Assembly: GCA_902796265.1 (NCBI GenBank)
Contig: CADBOG010000113.1
Span: 1-33,722, forward strand
Origin: an uncultured Bacteroidota bacterium
Lineage (GTDB): Bacteria; Bacteroidota; Bacteroidia; Bacteroidales; P3
Direction of reading: 5' to 3'
Length of the DNA: 33,722 bases
Shown: positions 5,415 through 14,518 of the stretch, piece by piece
Layout of the letters: each line of letters begins with the position of its first letter
Position numbering within the stretch: the first letter of the stretch is position 1
Position numbers and translations under genes: made by a program
The notes under the pieces: model-generated
Databases searched by the model: none
Told to the model about the DNA's origin: nothing
The model's input: only the letters and a program-made list of their open reading frames with translations

Positions 5415-7316
5415 TCAGTTTCGCATCACTTCTTGCACAATTTGTGTTACCATTGTTTTAAGTTCATCTATGAATTGGTGTGCGTCATAGCGGTGGGCTT
5501 CAATATCGCGTAGTTTTTTCTCCCAGCGGCCAGTAAGTTCGGCACTCTTCAGTAACTCTTCATGGATGAGTGATATGAGTTGGACACCTGTCTCGGTGGC
5601 GTAGAGAGACTTGCGCACTTTTCGTATATAGCCACGTTTGAAGAGGGTTTCGATGATGGCTGCTCTGGTTGATGGGCGACCAATGCCGTTCTCTTTCAGT
5701 GCGTCACGGAGCTCGTCGTCATCTACCAGCTTGCCAGCCGTTTCCATTGCTCTGAGAAGAGTGGCTTCGGTGTATGGTTTGGGAGGAGATGTCCATTTTT
5801 CGGTAAGAGTAGGACTATGAGGTCCCCGTTCTCCTTTTTGGAAATCAGGTAGAGTCTTTGATTCATCTTTTTTGTCACCTTCGTCATCGTCGGAGACGAT
5901 TTTTTTCTCTTGTTGCCAACTTCCAGCATTCTCAATCCATTTGCCGAAACATAAACGCCAACCGGGATGTAGAATTTGCTTGCCAGAAGTCTTGAATGTC
6001 AATTTGTCGCCTTTCTTCTTGCCCTCGTCGGCCTTGCACTCAACACGACCGGTTACTGTAGTGGTGGAGACTTTGCAGTCGGGGTAGAAAACGGCGATGA
6101 AGTGGCGAGCAACGAGGTCGTATACGCGTTTCTCATTGATGGTAAGGTCTCCGTTTGAGGGGTTGACACCTGTGGGTATAATGGCGTGGTGGTCAGTGAC
6201 TTTGCTATTGTCGAAGACTTTCTTGCTCTTTGGAAGTTTTTTGCCGAGAAGAGGCTGTGTGAGATTGGCGTAGGGGAGAAGTCCTTGAAGGATGGTGGGG
6301 CATTTGGGATAAATGTCATCAGAGAGGAAGGTGGTGTCGACACGCGGATAGGTGGTGAGTTTTTTCTCGTAGAGACTTTGGATGTATTTGAGAGTTTCGT
6401 CGGCAGAAAAACTGTATTTTTTATTGCATTCAACCTGAAGGCTGGTAAGGTCGAAGAGTCGGGGAGGGGCTTCGTTAGAAGCTTTCTTGGTGATGGCAGT
6501 CACCTCAAACTCCTGCCCTTCAATAGAAGCAAGAGCTTGTCGTCCTTCTTCTTCGTTGGTAATGCGACCTTTGGGGCCTTTTTTTTCTTTGGATTCGTCT
6601 TCCTCTTCGTCGCTGTCCTGACCTTGAAGAGTGAATAGTGTGTCGCGGTAAATGGTAGAGAGTACCCAGTATTGTTCAGGCTTGAAGTTTTCAATCTCTT
6701 GTTGTCGACGAACAATCAGGGCGAGAGTTGGGGTTTGGACACGACCGATGCTGAGCACCTGATTGCGTTCGGTACGATATTTAAGAGTGTAGAGCCGCGT
6801 GGCGTTCATGCCGAGAAGCCAGTCACCAATAGCCCTGCAGAGGCCCGCCTCGTAGAGAGATTGGTATTCTTCTTGAGGTTTCAAAGAGCCAAAACCTTCT
6901 TTAATGGCCTCTTCGGTCAAAGAAGAGACCCATAGCCTCTGAACGGGACAATGAGCTGAGGCTTTCTGCATGACCCAGCGTTGGATAAGTTCGCCTTCCT
7001 GACCGGCATCACCGCAGTTGACAATACCGTCGGCTTTTTGCATAAGCCCTTCAATGATATGGAACTGTTTCTCGTATGTCTTATTGTCAATCAGCTTGAT
7101 GCCGAACCGCTGTGGAATCATTGGCAGACGGCTAAGTGACCAAGGTTTCCACATCTCGGTGTAATCGTGAGGCTCCTTGAGGGTGCAGAGATGACCGAAT
7201 GTCCAGGTTACCTGATAACCATTGCCTTCCATATAGCCGTCGCGACTGGTATTGGCACCGAGTACTTTGGCTATTTCCTTGGCTACGCTGGGTTTTTCGG
7301 CAATGCATACGATCAT
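5415..7316 (-). CDS. topB: DNA topoisomerase III (type IA)
   Basis: 633 residues, beginning at ATG 7316 with MIVCIAEKPSVAKEIAKVLG, the Toprim start with the catalytic Glu7. CGDAGQEGEL (101-110) carries the metal-binding acidic residues. SIGRVQTPTLALIV (189-202) and the active-site loop KLTTYPRVDT (319-328, Tyr323) give type IA topology; Tyr323 would form the 5'-phosphotyrosine link. Near the C-terminus, ENGIGRPSTRAAIIETLFKR is also typical of the family. There is no C-terminal zinc-finger extension. An acidic-then-basic low-complexity insert (about 234-247, DSDEEEDESKEKK) and a second acidic stretch near 475-487 are unusual additions. It decatenates DNA and relaxes negative supercoils. Its neighbours give no functional clue. 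Confidence 0.95.
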   Translation of the reverse strand: MIVCIAEKPSVAKEIAKVLGANTSRDGYMEGNGYQVTWTFGHLCTLKEPHDYTEMWKPWSLSRLPMIPQRFGIKLIDNKTYEKQFHIIEGLMQKADGIVNCGDAGQEGELIQRWVMQKASAHCPVQRLWVSSLTEEAIKEGFGSLKPQEEYQSLYEAGLCRAIGDWLLGMNATRLYTLKYRTERNQVLSIGRVQTPTLALIVRRQQEIENFKPEQYWVLSTIYRDTLFTLQGQDSDEEEDESKEKKGPKGRITNEEEGRQALASIEGQEFEVTAITKKASNEAPPRLFDLTSLQVECNKKYSFSADETLKYIQSLYEKKLTTYPRVDTTFLSDDIYPKCPTILQGLLPYANLTQPLLGKKLPKSKKVFDNSKVTDHHAIIPTGVNPSNGDLTINEKRVYDLVARHFIAVFYPDCKVSTTTVTGRVECKADEGKKKGDKLTFKTSGKQILHPGWRLCFGKWIENAGSWQQEKKIVSDDDEGDKKDESKTLPDFQKGERGPHSPTLTEKWTSPPKPYTEATLLRAMETAGKLVDDDELRDALKENGIGRPSTRAAIIETLFKRGYIRKVRKSLYATETGVQLISLIHEELLKSAELTGRWEKKLRDIEAHRYDAHQFIDELKTMVTQIVQEVMRN

Positions 7317-7469
7317 TGGTGAGGCTTATAGTTTTAAGTGTTTTATTGTGAAGTTTGAAGGGAAACAATTATCAATTTAACTTTTTAAAACGAGGATGAG
7401 AAAAAAATATTGTATTCATTGTATAATAAAATGTGTTTTGATGCGTTTTGAAGAAAAATAGATAATGGA

Positions 7470-8144
7470 ATGATTAAGGAAAATTTGTTGAAAATAGCTG
7501 CTACTGTGCATGCTCCAGCCCGTTTGATTGCGGTGTCGAAGACAAAACCTGTTGAGATGCTTCAAGAAGCTTACGAGGCGGGTCAGAGACTCTTTGGTGA
7601 GAATCATGCATTGGAGATGCGTGACAAGCATGAAGTGCTTCCCAAGGATATTGAATGGCACTTGATTGGTCATCTCCAAACAAACAAGGTGAAATATGTT
7701 GCTCCGTTTGTGGCGATGATTCATAGTGTTGACTCTCTGCATCTTCTGGAAACAATCGAGAAAGAAGCTGCAAAGAATAATCGAGTGATTGACTGTCTTT
7801 TGCAGTTCCATATAGCCACCGAGGAGACGAAATTTGGATTGGATAAGGAAGAGGCATGCGCACTTTTGGATTCAGAGGAGTATCGGGCCATGAAGCATGT
7901 GCGTATCTGCGGTGTTATGGGTATGGCAACCAATACTTATGACTATGATTTGGTACGTCGAGAGTTTGCCAATCTTCGAGACATCTTCAACAAACTCAAG
8001 GAACGCTATTTCGCTGACAACGAAAACTTCCGTGAAATATCAATGGGCATGAGTCACGACTATAAGATTGCTCTTGAGGAAGGAGCCACATTGGTTCGTG
8101 TCGGCTCTTTGATTTTTGGCGCAAGGAATTATTCCAATCTTTAG
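7470..8144 (+). CDS. yggS: YggS-family pyridoxal-5'-phosphate homeostasis protein
   Basis: 224 residues. AVSKTKP (Lys24) holds the lysine that forms the Schiff base with PLP. FGENHALEM (42-50), WHLIGHLQTNK (63-73), SMGMSHDY (191-198) and VRVGSLIFG (209-217) are the hallmark motifs of the single-domain alanine-racemase-fold YggS/PLPBP family. The protein binds and buffers PLP and affects amino-acid pools; no catalytic activity is established for the family. It is the first gene of a likely four-gene + strand unit (yggS, yitT-like, rpe, rlmI-like) and is divergent from topB, with a 153-bp AT-rich spacer. Length is normal for the family. Confidence 0.93.
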   Translation: MIKENLLKIAATVHAPARLIAVSKTKPVEMLQEAYEAGQRLFGENHALEMRDKHEVLPKDIEWHLIGHLQTNKVKYVAPFVAMIHSVDSLHLLETIEKEAAKNNRVIDCLLQFHIATEETKFGLDKEEACALLDSEEYRAMKHVRICGVMGMATNTYDYDLVRREFANLRDIFNKLKERYFADNENFREISMGMSHDYKIALEEGATLVRVGSLIFGARNYSNL

Positions 8145-8215
8145 GAGTCCATTAGTAATTCTAAGGATAAACAAGATAGACTTTACTTGCAAAAATTATT
8201 AATTCTCAAAAACCT

Positions 8216-9109
8216 ATGCATATCTTTCAAAAAAAATCGAAGCTAGTCCTTTCGTATGTAGTCATAACTTTTGGTATTATGACTTACACTTTTGCATGGT
8301 CAGCATTCATGCTACCAGCTAAGATTGTCGGTGGCGGTGTGAGTGGTATCTCTTCAGTTCTGAACATCGCATGTGGATTGCCGTTGCCTATCGGTGTGCT
8401 AAACTTCATCATAAACGGCATATTGCTGGCCATAGGCTTCAAGGTGCTGGGGTCGAAGTTTGGTGCCAACACCATATACGGCATTGTGATGAGTTCACTA
8501 TGTTTTATCCTTTGGCAGCAGGTACTTCATGTCGAGAACCTTTTCATGGTCAACGGGCAGATGGCTTTTGACCCATTCATGTGTGCCATTATTGGTGGAG
8601 CTCTATGCGGTGCTGGTATTGGATTGACTTTTTCTATGGGCGGCAATAGTGGTGGAACAGATATCATTGCACTAATCATTTCCAAGTTCTATAATGTGTC
8701 GCCAGGCAAGGTAATTATGTATCTTGATATCTTTATTGTAGGAAGTTCGTATTTTGTATCCCACCAGATTACAAATGTGGTGTACGGCTATATAGTTATG
8801 ATGGTGATGACTTATGTGCTTGATATGGTGCTTGATGGCAATAAGCAGTCGTATCAGATACTTGTTTTTTCGGCCAAAAACAAAGAGATTGGTGATGCAA
8901 TAACGAAAGAGATAGGCCGAGGAGTGACGTTGCTTGACGGTGAGGGTGGATATACACATCAGGCAACAAAGGTTCTGATGGTTATGGCACACAAAACCGA
9001 CAAACCCAATATTATGCAGATCATTCATCGTATAGACGACAATGCCTTTATCTCAGTTTCCAAGACACAAGGTGTCTTTGGCCGTAACTTTGAAAAGCTA
9101 AAACTTTAA
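8216..9109 (+). CDS. YitT-family membrane protein with DUF2179 domain
   Basis: 297 residues. The first 200 or so contain about five to six hydrophobic helices and the family signature GGGVSGISSVLN (38-49) and GGNSGGTDIIALII (about 141-154). The C-terminal 85 residues (from about SYQILVFSAKNKEIGDAITK) form the soluble DUF2179 domain ending in the VSKTQGVFGRNF motif. Transport has been suggested for this widespread family, but substrate and mechanism are not known. The gene lies 71 bases after yggS and 58 bases before rpe, consistent with co-transcription. Confidence 0.88.
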   Translation: MHIFQKKSKLVLSYVVITFGIMTYTFAWSAFMLPAKIVGGGVSGISSVLNIACGLPLPIGVLNFIINGILLAIGFKVLGSKFGANTIYGIVMSSLCFILWQQVLHVENLFMVNGQMAFDPFMCAIIGGALCGAGIGLTFSMGGNSGGTDIIALIISKFYNVSPGKVIMYLDIFIVGSSYFVSHQITNVVYGYIVMMVMTYVLDMVLDGNKQSYQILVFSAKNKEIGDAITKEIGRGVTLLDGEGGYTHQATKVLMVMAHKTDKPNIMQIIHRIDDNAFISVSKTQGVFGRNFEKLKL

Positions 9110-9127
9110 ATGCTAAGCTAACAACTA

Positions 9128-9153
9128 TAAACTTTAAACTGTAAACTTTAAAC
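9128..9153. repeat. Short AT-rich direct repeat between yitT-like gene and rpe
   Basis: Two copies of TAAACTTTAAAC separated by two bases, in the 58-bp spacer before rpe. Its low-complexity style resembles the other spacer repeats in this window. Confidence 0.55.
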
Positions 9154-9167
9154 GATCCAACCACCCC

Positions 9168-9809
9168 ATGCTTCTATCTCCTTCTCTTTTGTCTGCCGAT
9201 TTTGGCAATTTGCAACGCGACATAGAAATGCTTAATGCAAGCCAATGCGACTGGCTTCATGTCGATGTTATGGATGGCATTTTTGTTCCAAACATCTCCT
9301 TTGGTCAGCCAGTTGTGAAACATATAAAGAAACATGCACAAAAGCCACTGGATGTGCATCTGATGATAATGGATCCCGGTCGTTATGTGGCAGATTTCCG
9401 CGATGCCGGTGCTGACATACTTACTGTTCATTACGAGGCTTGTACCCATCTTGACCGAACTCTTCATGCCATCAAAGATGCTGGTATGAGATGTGGTGTG
9501 GTTCTCAATCCGCATACACCTGTAGCACTATTGGAAGACACCGTGCAGATATGTGATATGGTGTTGCTTATGTCGGTAAATCCCGGTTTCGGTGGACAAA
9601 AATTCATCGAGAACACCTACAGCAAGGTACGTCAGTTGCGAGAGTTGATAAATCGCAAGAATCCCGAGTGCCTCATAGAGATAGATGGCGGGGTGAATAC
9701 AACCAATGCACCTATGTTGCGTGACGCCGGAGCCGATGTACTTGTTGCCGGCAATGCCGTCTTCAAGTCGCCTGACCCATTGCAAACAATTATCGATCTG
9801 AAACGATGA
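9168..9809 (+). CDS. rpe: Ribulose-phosphate 3-epimerase
   Basis: 213 residues with the complete TIM-barrel signature: SPSLLSADFGNL at the start, LHVDVMDGIFVPN (His31, Asp33 as metal ligand and catalytic base), DVHLMI (His62), MSVNPGFGGQKF (133-144, phosphate loop) and EIDGGVN (Asp171, second catalytic acid/base). It interconverts D-ribulose 5-phosphate and D-xylulose 5-phosphate in the pentose phosphate pathway, in the cytoplasm, with a divalent metal. Its stop overlaps the next start in ATGA (9806-9809), so the rlmI-like gene is translationally coupled to it. Confidence 0.96.
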   Translation: MLLSPSLLSADFGNLQRDIEMLNASQCDWLHVDVMDGIFVPNISFGQPVVKHIKKHAQKPLDVHLMIMDPGRYVADFRDAGADILTVHYEACTHLDRTLHAIKDAGMRCGVVLNPHTPVALLEDTVQICDMVLLMSVNPGFGGQKFIENTYSKVRQLRELINRKNPECLIEIDGGVNTTNAPMLRDAGADVLVAGNAVFKSPDPLQTIIDLKR

Positions 9810-11002
9810 AGAGACCTCGGTTGATTATAGCAAGGGGCAAAGAGAAAGCAATTCTTCGCCGCCACCCATGGATATTTTCAGGTGCTGTACTTCGTAAGGA
9901 GGGGAATCCAGATGAGGGAGATTTGATAGACGTTTTTTCATCGGATGGGAGCTGGATGGCAGTAGGTCATTATCAGAACGACTCGATTATTTGTAAAGTA
10001 CTCTCATTTGATTCGCCAGAATTTGATGTAAAAAACATACGAGCCAGGCTGATTTCGGCTATAAATTATCGGAGACGTTTTGGATTTTTTGACACTAATA
10101 ATCAGTCAAGCGATGTGTTCCGACTTGTCAATGGCGAAGGCGATAATCTTCCGGGATTGATATGCGACTGGTATGCTGGTACTTTGGTAATGCAGGCGCA
10201 TAGTGTTGGAATGCATAAGATGTTTCAAGTTATTGTAGAGCAGTTTGTGGACCTTCTGCAACCTATGGGGTTGCTCTCCATCTATGACAAGAGCAGCGCC
10301 ACATTGCCAGGTGGTTGTGAAAATGGATTTCTATGGGGTGAGGAACAAGAAGAACGGGAGGTTTGTGAGAATGGATGTCGCTTGAATATTAATTTTGCAG
10401 AGGGACAAAAAACAGGTTTTTTTGTTGACCAAAGAGAAAATCGTCAATTGGTCGGCAGTTTGGCCAAGGGTCGCAGGGTACTTAATTGTTTCGGATATAC
10501 GGGAGGATTCTCTTTAGCTGCATTGAGAGGAGGGGCAGAATATGTGGAAACAGTAGATATCTCAAGACGAGCCATCGATTTGTGTAACCGTAATGTGGAA
10601 CTGAATTTCGGTGCCGAAGCGCATCACAAAGGCGTTGTGGCCGATGTGCTAAAATATCTTGATTCGCCATTTGAAAATCCTTTTGACCTCATAATCCTTG
10701 ACCCCCCAGCATTTGCAAAGAATCATAGGTCGTTGCAGCAAGGACTTAAGGGGTATCGTAGCATTAACCAGAGAGCGATGGAGAAAATCGCTGATGGAGG
10801 TTTACTTTTTACCTTCAGCTGCTCGCAGGCAGTGTCGCCAGACGATTTCCAGACGATGCTCTTCTCGGCAGCTATGGCAGCACACAAGTCGGTGCGCATA
10901 GTGCGTCATTTGCCACACGCCGTCGACCACCCAGTAAGCATATACCATCCCGAAGGACTCTATTTGAAAGGTCTTTTGGTAGAGGTCTCGGGTTGCTTGT
11001 AG
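9806..11002 (+). CDS. rlmI: RlmI-like class I SAM-dependent 23S rRNA (cytosine) methyltransferase
   Basis: 398 residues. An N-terminal PUA-like RNA-binding domain (about 1-80, RHPWIFSGAVLRKEG) is followed by a middle segment and a Rossmann-type methyltransferase domain. The family segment GQKTGFFVDQREN (200-212), the SAM-binding LNCFGYTGGFSLAAL (226-240), the acidic strand end ETVDISRRA (248-256) and the catalytic-loop DPPAFAK (299-305) are all present. TFSCS in the C-terminal part fits the conserved cysteine of m5C enzymes. RlmI methylates a cytosine of 23S rRNA in E. coli; the exact target here is inferred. It overlaps rpe by 4 bases at the start and the convergent DUF4249 gene by 43 bases at the end. 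Confidence 0.9.
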   Translation: MKRPRLIIARGKEKAILRRHPWIFSGAVLRKEGNPDEGDLIDVFSSDGSWMAVGHYQNDSIICKVLSFDSPEFDVKNIRARLISAINYRRRFGFFDTNNQSSDVFRLVNGEGDNLPGLICDWYAGTLVMQAHSVGMHKMFQVIVEQFVDLLQPMGLLSIYDKSSATLPGGCENGFLWGEEQEEREVCENGCRLNINFAEGQKTGFFVDQRENRQLVGSLAKGRRVLNCFGYTGGFSLAALRGGAEYVETVDISRRAIDLCNRNVELNFGAEAHHKGVVADVLKYLDSPFENPFDLIILDPPAFAKNHRSLQQGLKGYRSINQRAMEKIADGGLLFTFSCSQAVSPDDFQTMLFSAAMAAHKSVRIVRHLPHAVDHPVSIYHPEGLYLKGLLVEVSGCL

Positions 11003-11901
11003 GTGAATGTCAACGGATATTTTCTTTTTGCTATTCCGGCAAAAATGCCTAAAGCACCATTAACATTGCTGAAAATTCTTGTTGGTTCCGTGAAGTAGCT
11101 ACCCATGCCTTGGGCGGCAATCACCTCTTTGGTATATCGGTGAGCTTCAGGGCTTAAAGATTCCACCACAAGGCAATATTGTTTTAAGAGTGGATGTTCG
11201 GCGGTATCTTTAAGCATCATGAGGCTAAGCTTCACTTCGTATTGAGATTGCTCAATAAGGCTGTCGCAGAACAGCAGTTTGTTGAAGTAATTCATCATGC
11301 CTTCAATGCTGTTGACTTCGGGCCTTGTTATCTCCATATTAAGACAGTTGAAGTAAGGAGTTACGACCGTATCGATGGTGTCCCATTTTTCTTTCCATCG
11401 GTTCCACCTGGTGCCGCTGTCCCGTTCGGTGATGTAGATATAATAGTAGTTGCGTCCCGAAGGGTCATTAAGGGTGAATGTTATTTCAGCGGTGTTGAAC
11501 GGTTGGAGAGTGTCGATTTCGGCAAGAGGAGCCTGCATGTCGGGCAATGAAGGAATACGTGTGCCACAAAAAATAGCATCACATCCAGGAACAGTCACAC
11601 GAAGCGTCAGCGAATCACCAGCCAAAGCACGGTAAGCAAAGTTGAAGTTTGCACCATCGCGACCTGTGGAAGGATAGTCGGTGCCGTTGACTTCGAGAGT
11701 TGCTTTGGCATTGGTGACAGGAGGAAAACTTTGGTTGTCGAGGAAGAAGCGACTGTAAGTTATGTTGGCGAAGACTAAGCTGTCGGTGCAAGGAAGCGAG
11801 TTGACGACAACATAGCGGTCGGAATCTTGAATGTCGAATTCGACGACTTTTTCGCACGAAATCATTAAAGCGACAATTATGGGGAAGAGTATTTTTTTCA
11901 T
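10960..11901 (-). CDS. DUF4249-family lipoprotein
   Basis: 313 residues with a short lipoprotein signal MKKILFPIIVALMISC (Cys16). The mature start CEKVVEFDIQDSDRYVVVNS and the beta-rich middle (TLEVNGTDYPSTGRDGANFN, YYYIYITERDSG) match the DUF4249 family of Bacteroidota. These are usually encoded directly after a TonB-dependent receptor, as here: it lies 38 bases downstream of the receptor gene on the same strand. By context it should work at the outer membrane as the receptor's accessory lipoprotein; the ligand is unknown. The last 43 bases overlap the 3' end of the rlmI-like gene on the other strand, so no terminator separates them. Confidence 0.85.
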   Translation of the reverse strand: MKKILFPIIVALMISCEKVVEFDIQDSDRYVVVNSLPCTDSLVFANITYSRFFLDNQSFPPVTNAKATLEVNGTDYPSTGRDGANFNFAYRALAGDSLTLRVTVPGCDAIFCGTRIPSLPDMQAPLAEIDTLQPFNTAEITFTLNDPSGRNYYYIYITERDSGTRWNRWKEKWDTIDTVVTPYFNCLNMEITRPEVNSIEGMMNYFNKLLFCDSLIEQSQYEVKLSLMMLKDTAEHPLLKQYCLVVESLSPEAHRYTKEVIAAQGMGSYFTEPTRIFSNVNGALGIFAGIAKRKYPLTFTYKQPETSTKRPFK

Positions 11902-11939
11902 TGTGTTATTGTTACAATAAAAGACGTATTGATATTATT

Positions 11940-14390
11940 TTAGAATTTCAAAGTATAAGCCACAGAAGGAAGAATGGGGAAAATGGAAAGTTGAACTAAG
12001 GCACCATTGTAATTCTTATAGCTGTATTCGTGGCTTTCATAAATCATGTAAGGATTCTTGCGGTTGTAGAGATTGTAGACACTTACGTTGATGGTACGAG
12101 ATAGAGGACGTCGGCCTTCACGAGGTTCAAACTGGCGATGGAAGTTGGCACCGATGTCCATTCTGTGGTAGTCGGGCATGCGGAAGTTGTTACGGTCACC
12201 AGGTTGGGTTAGATACCCTCTCCAACTCTCAGGGTCAATGTCGGCATATTCCTGTGCTGTCTCCTGTGCTTGAGCATATTCCTGCATACTCAGAGTGGCA
12301 GCGTTGCCAGTGCTGTAAACCCATGTGGCACTGAAGTCGATACGATCATTGAGTTTGTAGCTCACAACGATGCTTAAGTCGTGGCGACGGTCATATTTGG
12401 CGGGGAATGGATTTCCGTGGTTCAACACTTGACCTGGACGGTCGAAGAGGCGCATGGTCTTACTCCATGTGTATCCAATCCAACCAGTGAGGTTTCCAAA
12501 ATCGCGCTGAAGAAGAACCTCGACACCATAAGCCCAGCCGTTACCCATTACGACCTTCTCTTCCCAACCTTCACTATTGCCGAAAAATGACGCACCATCC
12601 TTGTATTCCAATATGTTGTTCATGTGTTTGTAATAACTCTCAACAGAGAGGTCGGCAATGCCGCTAATCTCATAAAACAATCCAGCGGCGACTTGATGAG
12701 CATACATGGGAGCCACATGCTTTGTGACAGGAACCCAGAGGTCGGTAGGCATACTGACGCTGGTGGTAGAGAGCAAGTGCATGAACTGAGTCATATAGGC
12801 GTAGCCAGCCTTGAGTGAGATGCCGTCACCTAACATCACGCGACCCGAGAGACGCGGCTGAAGGGTGGGGTAGAATTTTCCTTCTACAAGGAATCCGCTG
12901 AGATTTAATCCGTAATTGACTTTGACAGCATCACTTATGCTCCAATCGTCGCCGGCATAGAGAGATAATTCACCAGCAGGAGTCTTTTGTTGGTTTACTA
13001 TGGTGTCGAGTTTGAAAGCACTGTTCATCATAGCGGCGCTGAAGGCATCAAGATGGGCATCGGCGACTTCGGGAGTAAAATGGTGGAATGTCGTCATGGC
13101 ACCGAATTTGACAGAATGGTCAGGATTGGGAGTGAAGTCGAAGTCGCTTCGTATAGTGAAGTCGTTGATTTTTGAGAGGTAATTCATTGAGAAAGTTGAC
13201 TGTTGCGACTCCTGTTCCTCGGTTTCCAAAGTTTCCGTTTCATACTTGACTCCTACACGGTTGCTGTAACGGGTATAAGCTCCGGTAAGGTTCATGAAGA
13301 GTTTTGGAGTGATTTCGTAATTCCATCTGGCGGATGCCACTATATTGCCCCATTTGGTATCGAAGTTCAAATATTGTTCCTGGACATCAGTAGCAAGAGT
13401 GCGTATGCGGGTATAAACTACATCAGAGCCCATATAATAGCTGGCAAACAGACGACTGCGGTCGTTGAAACGATGTGTGAGTTTGCCGTTGATGTCGTAG
13501 AAATAGTAACCTGCGCTGAGTTTGTAATCCCTGTTGTCGGCAAGTTTTCGCACAAGGGGTTGCAGCAGGAAGTCAGCATAGGTACGACGGGCAGAAAGGC
13601 AGAATGTGGTGCGTTCAGAGCGAATGGGACCTTCGAGGTTTAATTTGGCCGAGATGAATCCAATCGAGGCATTGCCATGGATTTTTTTGTCATTGCCGTT
13701 ATTCGTAGTCACATCGAGCACACTAGAGAGGCGACCACTGAAATTGGCAGGGAAGCTACCCTTGTAAAGAGTGACATTCTTAACAGCATCGGTATTGAAA
13801 GCGGAGAAAAAACCACCCATGTGGCTGACGTTGTAGAGCGGAACCCCATCGAGAAGGAACAGGTTCTCGTCAGGGCCACCACCTCTGACATAAAACCCAC
13901 TGTTGCCTTCCGAGCCGCTCTGTACGCCAGGAAGGAGCTGAAGAGCTTTCACAAGGTCGGCTTCACCGAAAAGAACAGGAACAGCCTTCAGCTGTTCGAT
14001 AGGAACCTGCACGGCGCTCATCTGCGATGATTTTGCATTGTCGATGCGTTGTCCTCGAATAACTACAGTCTTGAGTTCCAGTGTGGAATGCATCTTGTAG
14101 TTGCGATGAGTATTGGCTTTCAACAGAAGAGAGTCGAATATGGCTTGATATCCCATATAGGTTACACGCAGAAGGACACTGTCGCTACGCAGAGTGAGAG
14201 AATAACGCCCCTGAGAGTTGGTAAGTGCACCTTTACCACTACGCATATCCATGACGGCAGCACCAATCAATGTCTCACCGCTTGTGCTGTCTATCACAGT
14301 TCCACTAATGGTGAAAGTTTGGCTTTTCGCAATTCCGCAGAGCAGTAGCAGCACTATAGTAAGTATATTTTTTTTTACACCCAAAATCAT
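11940..14390 (-). CDS. TonB-dependent outer-membrane receptor with carboxypeptidase-regulatory-like domain
   Basis: 816 residues. Signal peptide 1-23 (MILGVKKNILTIVLLLLCGI then AKS). Residues about 25-105 form a CarboxypepD_reg-like beta-sandwich (ISGTVIDSTSGETLIGAAV, then GRYSLTLRSDSVLLRVTYMG). A plug domain follows with GVQSGSEGNSGFYVRGGGPD and NLFLLDGVPLYN, then a 22-stranded-type barrel ending in VAYTLKF with the terminal Phe used for outer-membrane insertion. It should import a ligand using TonB energy; the length is shorter than SusC proteins and there is no SusD partner, so a glycan role is not indicated. It heads a two-gene unit with the DUF4249 lipoprotein. Its promoter box lies in the inverted repeat at 14452-14494. 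Confidence 0.92.
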   Translation of the reverse strand: MILGVKKNILTIVLLLLCGIAKSQTFTISGTVIDSTSGETLIGAAVMDMRSGKGALTNSQGRYSLTLRSDSVLLRVTYMGYQAIFDSLLLKANTHRNYKMHSTLELKTVVIRGQRIDNAKSSQMSAVQVPIEQLKAVPVLFGEADLVKALQLLPGVQSGSEGNSGFYVRGGGPDENLFLLDGVPLYNVSHMGGFFSAFNTDAVKNVTLYKGSFPANFSGRLSSVLDVTTNNGNDKKIHGNASIGFISAKLNLEGPIRSERTTFCLSARRTYADFLLQPLVRKLADNRDYKLSAGYYFYDINGKLTHRFNDRSRLFASYYMGSDVVYTRIRTLATDVQEQYLNFDTKWGNIVASARWNYEITPKLFMNLTGAYTRYSNRVGVKYETETLETEEQESQQSTFSMNYLSKINDFTIRSDFDFTPNPDHSVKFGAMTTFHHFTPEVADAHLDAFSAAMMNSAFKLDTIVNQQKTPAGELSLYAGDDWSISDAVKVNYGLNLSGFLVEGKFYPTLQPRLSGRVMLGDGISLKAGYAYMTQFMHLLSTTSVSMPTDLWVPVTKHVAPMYAHQVAAGLFYEISGIADLSVESYYKHMNNILEYKDGASFFGNSEGWEEKVVMGNGWAYGVEVLLQRDFGNLTGWIGYTWSKTMRLFDRPGQVLNHGNPFPAKYDRRHDLSIVVSYKLNDRIDFSATWVYSTGNAATLSMQEYAQAQETAQEYADIDPESWRGYLTQPGDRNNFRMPDYHRMDIGANFHRQFEPREGRRPLSRTINVSVYNLYNRKNPYMIYESHEYSYKNYNGALVQLSIFPILPSVAYTLKF

Positions 14391-14451
14391 ATTATATATT
14401 ATACATTATTGATTGATTGTTCGTTCGGTAATAATAGGTACCGATTGTTTT

Positions 14452-14494
14452 TTGCAAAAATACAAATATTTCAAAAGTTTTCGTATTTTTGCAA
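14452..14494. promoter_or_regulatory. Symmetric divergent promoter region, 12-bp inverted repeat
   Basis: TTGCAAAAATAC at 14452-14463 and its exact reverse complement at 14483-14494 are separated by 19 bases. Each arm carries a TATTTTTG box pointing outward: 14455-14462 on the minus strand toward the TonB receptor, and 14484-14491 on the plus strand toward the secreted protein at 14519. Both fit the Bacteroidota -7 consensus TAnnTTTG. I do not see a clear -33 TTTG at the usual spacing for either. Confidence 0.7.
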
Positions 14495-14518
14495 TTCCAA
14501 TTAATAAAGATTAACTAA

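Noticed and set aside
6186-6638. 150-codon plus-strand frame inside topB
   Set aside because: It is antisense to well conserved topB motifs and has the composition of a codon-bias shadow.
13203-13643. 146-codon plus-strand frame inside the TonB receptor gene
   Set aside because: Antisense to the barrel-coding region, with no recognisable domain.
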